The notes below the pieces were generated by a model. It did not search any database and was not told the origin of the DNA. It saw nothing but the letters and a program-made list of their open reading frames with translations. A DNA stretch of 64,000 nt from Penicillium oxalicum (lineage: Eukaryota; Ascomycota; Eurotiomycetes; Eurotiales; Aspergillaceae): NCBI RefSeq assembly GCF_001723175.1, contig NC_064652.1:2790001-2854000 (forward strand), in the 5' to 3' direction. This document shows, one piece after another, positions 58,824 to 64,000 of the stretch. How positions within the stretch are numbered: the first letter of the stretch is position 1; each line of letters opens with the position of its first letter. The position numbers were made by a program, and so were the translations under genes.

Positions 58824-60863
58824 ATACTTTATTAAATAGAACAAGTTACAGAAGATCTCTAAACCCCATCGATTCTGTGCCGCCACCAATCCGGAACTAC
58901 TTGTGAAGTTCCCGAATGCATGGGCCAGTCCACTGGATGGAGGAATTTGACTCTAATCTATAGTAATGGAGGCGCGGCCGTCATCGTCTCTTGGAATTGA
59001 CTAGGGTTGATCCAGATGGACGGTCCGATTCTCCGACGTCTATTGTGCCAGACTGAAACGATGACATTCTCGAGGATCTCGGAGAAAGGATCAAGCTTGG
59101 TGTTGGACCCTGTATTGACGGTTTCCAGCGGTATGTCTTCACACGTCAGATGGCGATTATTTCGGCTTTTCTTCGAGCAAAACGAGCGGCGAGCTCTCCG
59201 AGCGTGAGGCTTTCTCGAAGAATCTGCGTCAATACAAGTGTGCACCTCATGGGTACAGGCATTTCGCATATGTGTCTACTGAGATGCTCTAGACCTACAG
59301 GGTATTCGACCCGAACAAGTCAGGTTGAACTTAGCAGTAACTCTGGCACATTCTTTTCCCCCTTCCCCCTCGAGGACAGTCCGCCCAGAAGTAGTCCCTC
59401 CAGCTCCCGTCTCCCACCAACTTGGAATCCTCAAGGGTGTCTTCCGACGGAAGTAACGGAGCTCGTCTCACGCTGCATGGTGTTCTCCTACTCTCTCCTT
59501 TTCATTTCTCCCCGTTTGGGGGGGGGGGTTTTTTCTTTTCTCATTTTTCATGGTTCCTTCTGGTGTGTACGATTGCTGTAGAGAGCTTCCCCCCCTCTCA
59601 AAGTCCACACAAGCGGCCCAGCCGACAATTTTCCTCCACTCCAGATGAAGTGCCCGTCCATCCAAGTCATTGTGTTCCTAAAACACCGGACTAATCCAAA
59701 TCCAGAAAAGTGTTGACCCACAGGCCCTCTTCCAACCAACGGAATAGACAGTCAAAGTTCGATAATGGCAATTTTCTAGATCCCCTCGTTATCCCCGAAT
59801 GTGGGACATGGATTCTCCGGGCGGGACTGGTGGAGGAGGAGGAGAAGGAGGGCGAAGCGACAAGAGGGAGACGAGCCACAGTCACATTAGTTTGATATAT
59901 TCTTCCTCTTTTTTTTTTTACATACTTGAAGGACATGAACACCTTTTTCCCGCTGGACTTGAAAGAGATCTTTGAGGAAATGGAAGAAAGAAGGAAAAAA
60001 AGCATATCATTATTCAAGTAGGATCCATGAGGCTGTGTGGGCTTTGTTTATGGTTTTAATTTTTTCTTTTTTTTTTTAGCTTTCCATCTTTTTGCCTTTT
60101 TCCTCCCGTCTTGGGCTGCTAAACTTTCTCGCCGTTTCTTTCTCGATTGACTATCCACACACTCTCTCTCCCTCTTAGGTCTGATAATGCATGAGAGACT
60201 TGGGGGATATATTTGAGAAAGTGTGGAGATTGAATTGACCTCGGCCCGTCGAGCTTCACCGCTTGATTCTTTTTTCTTCTTCCTTTTTTCTTATTTTTTT
60301 TGGCTTCGCGTTTTTGCTTATTGTGTTTCCACTGTCTACCGTCTATCATGCAGGACGCCTAGTGCAGCAATCCAACGGCGGGCCCGGGTCGGTGGAAACG
60401 TTACTACGGTACATACTGCACTCACTTACCTGGACCCTACAGGCGAGACAGGTTCAGTCTTGTAACTAAATCTTGTCTAGCCAGAGACTGACACTTTTAG
60501 CAGTAACCCCTAGTAAATCTCATTGACCCTTGCTTCAGACGATCATGTTGCCATTTGATGAACTTGGGTGGAGAGAGGCTGGATTTCCCTGGCTCGGAAA
60601 CTCCTTTTTTTTGTCTTCCTTATTCTTCTACTATGCAGTTTGTTTTTTCTATTTGTTTCTGGATAGTCCACTGTTGTTGGTTCCTGGGCATAAAAACGGA
60701 TCTTCTTTCCCATTCGAGTGGGAAGTCGGAGTCGGAGTCGGGATTTGGACGCCTTGCGAATACAGAGGATTTGCTTGGATCGAGACGCTTTGACGATGAA
60801 CTTGGGAATTCTTGAGGTCTTGGAGTATGTATTTGGCTGTTGTAACTAATCACTAGAGAGAGA

Positions 60864-60877
60864 GGGGGGGGGGGGGG
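60864..60877 (+). repeat. 14-base G run after an AG repeat
   Basis: A short AG repeat runs into fourteen G in noncoding DNA; another purine-only tract. Confidence 0.9.
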
Positions 60878-63800
60878 CGAGAAAGAAAGAACGAAAGGGC
60901 TATACACCAAAGCTGGAGCAGGAAAACCCTAACCTCGAGAGAAAAAAAAATAGGCTCCCGGACAGAGAAGATCCCAAAGTGGATCACTCGAAAGGATGAT
61001 CTTGCCAAGTTGCCATGTGGTCAACCAGATTTGACCGTTCCTGTGCGTTGCGGTACCATTTACCAAATCTTGCCTCTCCATGTTCCAAGGAGGCGGGCGT
61101 GTGGAAGTTTATCTTATTGTGGTTGGTTTCTTGGTTTTAAGGCGTCTCGCGTGTCTTTCCATTATCCACGAGACCACGCCGCCCCCCTCTTGCTCCGGGG
61201 GATTTTTCCTAAACCACGCGGTGAACTGGGGCTGGGGGAGGAGGAGAGGAGAGGAGAGTGGAGTGGAGGAGTGAGAGAAAGAAAAGTCTGGGTTTAAGTG
61301 GACTTCGTCGTGGTCTGGTCCAACTGAGACCTTTTCAGTCCCTCGAGTCCACTAGCGTCCAACTGTCCGCTCTCCACAATCCCGTGTCCACCGTTGTTCC
61401 AGCGGTCCACTGGACCTGTCGCCTCGGCTCGTCTCGATTTGAGCGAGGGCTTGTTTCAAAACTTGAACCGCCTGTCGTTCCACCCCGAGACTTTTCACTG
61501 GTCAGGTGAAGTCTAGTTGGGTTGGTTTCCTTGGGTTCCTGGATTTTGGGGGGAGGAGGTCCCGGGCACCTGCGCAACATCGACGATTTGTGCAATGTGA
61601 TTGAACGTCCAGATTGTACACATACTTAGGGATATATCCTCCAGACATACACTGGTCCAGCCTGTCTGCGTGTGTAAAGTGGAGCTTCAGAGCAGCGGCG
61701 GCTGGAATCATTGGATTGGGTAAATGACTAGCTCCGAGACGGGGGGCGTTCCAATGGTTGACTAGAGATCTTTTTTATCCAGACCTTTGCTGTACAGTAT
61801 AGTGTACGCGGGCCAGATGAGGGCGATTGATTCGAGAGTTGGAATAGACGTTCGTCAGGAATCGAACTGTCGGGACTTTGTCGGGCAAACGTGAACAGAG
61901 CCAGATTGTTGCCCTTTGCCACCATCGTCCGCGACAACGACAGGCTTGAAGTCGAGTCGTGTCATACATCATTGCATGTTCAAGATTAGTATGATGCTGG
62001 GAATATCAGTGGACAAACGGGAGGAGTCTCGGGGGTTGTGGTCTTGTACATACAGTATGAGACACAGTATTGTAACTCAAAACAGAACAGCCGCCACAGC
62101 AGAGGATCCGGGCCTTGCCGTGGGCGGATCGCCAGGGGCGTTTGTCTAATCCGCGGACTCTGGATTCGACTTTCTCTCAGCCTCTCGATACTGCGGTATT
62201 GTCCATACATAGTCCAGTAAAGTCAAAAACCCATGGAATCAGCTGTGAGTGGCCCGAGAATAGGAAGAAAGAAAAAAGGAGGAAAGATCAATTGGGACTC
62301 CACTTGTGTAGTCTTTGGGGCCGAGCGATGCTGTACTGCTGAAAGATACAAGAGAAGCAGGTTGTCACACTCGTAGGGGGTCCATGCGACCCTGGTGCCT
62401 GAAGCTCTGGACCACGCTACAGTGGCTGGATTGCGGCACCAATGTCTAGTTGCATACAGAGAACAGCCCGTCCAGGATACAAGACGACAAGTGTGGACAG
62501 AACTGTAATGAAAGTACACATCCTGTTTGGCTACTGTAGTTGCTACGATCACTAATTGCCGGCTTCCACTTAGCAATCATTATGAATCGGGCCTTCGTCG
62601 ATCCTTCACAACTCTAAGACTCCAGAAAACTCTCTTTGTCTCCCGAGTGTCGTCGACGCTAAGCCTGAGTGGGTAGCCCTCGAAGAGCTCTTGTCAGACT
62701 AGTCCCAATACAGTGCACGGTACAGGGACCTCTCCAGCCCGTCCGGTACATTTGGAGGGGGGAATGGTTCGACAGCCAGGGCACAGAGGCCCTCTTGGTG
62801 GCATCGTGAGTCTTGCCCCGGTAGTGTGTGTCCCTCCTGGAGGCTCGTTGGCCCTGGAATACCCTTTGGCCTGTTTTCCTCCTCTTTGCGTTGCTCCTCC
62901 ACTCAACCTAGTTCGGTCTGTCTATCCGCCGGAATTGATTCATCATTCGTTCTTTTCTCTCTTCTCTTTTCTGTTCCCCCCCCCCCCACCCTCTGTCGGG
63001 ATGGTCAGATAGATGTAAACCTGGATCGCCCCTCCCTATGGATCACTGCAAATCCACTCCGTGCGCGTGACGATTGGGCTGAACTCGGTCGACGAGGGAT
63101 TCATTGACCCAGGGAGGCGTGTCTGGAAACACCAAAGATCCCAAGGCGAACGATCAAGTGGAGTGGACATGGAGCTGTACCGAGGAGATTTTTGAACTTG
63201 TGGTGATGCGGCAAAAAAGAAAATAAAAATAGGGGTGTGGGAAAAGGGAAGCACCAGAATCAGAGAATGAGGTAATTCCGTGCTGGTCATCACTGGCCAA
63301 CGAGCGAGCCTCTGTGAGTCCATCGTATGGACCATCTTGTAGAAGACAACACACGACCATCATTGCACAAGACAAGCAGGTCATTCCATCATCCATGGAT
63401 TCGTTGGGACGGACGTGATCTTCGGGCACCGCAGTGTCGACAAAAACCCTGATCGAGTCGGATCTATACTGATCGATGAGCGCCAATACCGATCGACCAC
63501 GGACGGGAGTCGATTGTGTACACCCACAGATTCCACTGCAAATGGTGGATTTGTAATTTTTTTTTCCAGAGGCCACACAACTTGCTAGATCTGATCGTCG
63601 CAAGCGCAGATACTCACCAGAATCGCCTACTGTCGGCATACGTGTATCCTGACCTGTACTCTGTCACACGGGTATGGTCCGTAAAATATCCTGACTAAGA
63701 CGAGAACAGTACCTGTTGCGACGTCAAAGGGGTGGGGGGGGGGATGCAGTCGGCCTGCTAGTCTACTGTCCAAGAAGCATGAATCATGGCTCTCATTCCA

Positions 63801-63916
63801 CAGAAAAAAAAACTGAAAATGAAAAGGAAAAAAGAAAAGAAAAGGATCAAAATGGTCTCCAGTAAAGTGAAAATCAGTCTCCATAGTCGAATCCGCCCCT
63901 CTCAAGTGATGAAATC

Positions 63917-64000
63917 ATGCCGAGAATGGGATTAGCCTCGGTGATCCTCGCTGGATGGGTCTTGGCAGCCCCTCTCGGCCTCTCCTGCTTCTCCTTCTCC
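63917..64000 (+). CDS. N-terminus of a probable secreted protein (cut by the window end)
   Basis: An ATG at 63917 opens a frame that stays open to the last base, 28 codons. The sequence MPRMGLASVILAGWVLAAPLG has a basic start, a hydrophobic core and small residues near the end, as in a signal peptide. The next residues are SCFSFS. Family cannot be judged from this fragment. It is the first plausible start after the 7.6 kb gene-poor stretch. Confidence 0.5.
   Translation, partial: MPRMGLASVILAGWVLAAPLGLSCFSFS

Larger units (their letters stand above)
56345..63916. other. 7.6 kb interval without a supported gene
   Basis: The first 250 bases are the cia2 promoter with its GATA cluster. The rest has only short unsupported frames. 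It has many homopolymers: G runs at 58810-58823, 59518-59528, 60864-60877 and 63734-63743, a C run at 62976-62987 and T-rich tracts around 60060-60300. A 9-bp direct repeat AGGAGTCCT lies at 57650-57672. No RNA gene or transposon end was recognised. Confidence 0.55.

Overview
The window is nuclear DNA of a filamentous ascomycete, most likely a member of the Eurotiales (Aspergillus or Penicillium relatives). The genes carry short introns with GT...AG borders, often with a CTAAC-like branch site. Intergenic DNA is rich in pyrimidine microsatellites and long G or C runs. The proteins match families as they occur in Aspergillus-type fungi (XprG, Cft1, LMBD1, Snu114, Erg10). No complete transposon, tRNA, rRNA or CRISPR array could be supported. 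I built 15 complete gene models and one partial model, with 33 introns, by joining reading frames at splice sites.

Region 1 (1-19.9 kb) is a metabolic cluster of six genes arranged as three head-to-head pairs: UNC-93-like transporter / GlcNAc-6-phosphate deacetylase, choline oxidase / betaine aldehyde dehydrogenase, and glucosamine-6-phosphate deaminase / Ngs1-like GH3-GNAT protein. The deacetylase and deaminase take GlcNAc-6-P to fructose-6-P, and the Ngs1-like protein is the probable GlcNAc sensor. The middle pair makes glycine betaine from choline, and both of its enzymes end in peroxisomal-type tripeptides. A GlcNAc kinase and an Ngt1-type GlcNAc importer are not in the window.

Region 2 (19.9-33.5 kb) is a 13.6 kb stretch with no protein-coding gene I can support. 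It ends at an NDT80/PhoG-family transcription factor, very probably XprG.

Region 3 (33.5-56.3 kb) is compact and mainly housekeeping: xprG, cft1 (mRNA 3' end processing), an LMBD1-like membrane protein, a small coiled-coil protein, atg14-like, a ZIP metal transporter, erg10 (mevalonate pathway), snu114 (U5 snRNP) and cia2/MIP18 (cytosolic Fe-S assembly). Region 4 (56.3-63.9 kb) is a second gene-poor stretch, ending in the first 28 codons of a probable secreted protein cut by the window edge.

Four points deserve most attention. The deaminase start codon is split by an intron. Two single-base frameshifts occur in cluster genes (choline oxidase, and the linker of the Ngs1-like protein), while the housekeeping genes are intact. 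The two betaine enzymes appear to be peroxisomal. The large silent interval lies between the GlcNAc cluster and an NDT80-family regulator.
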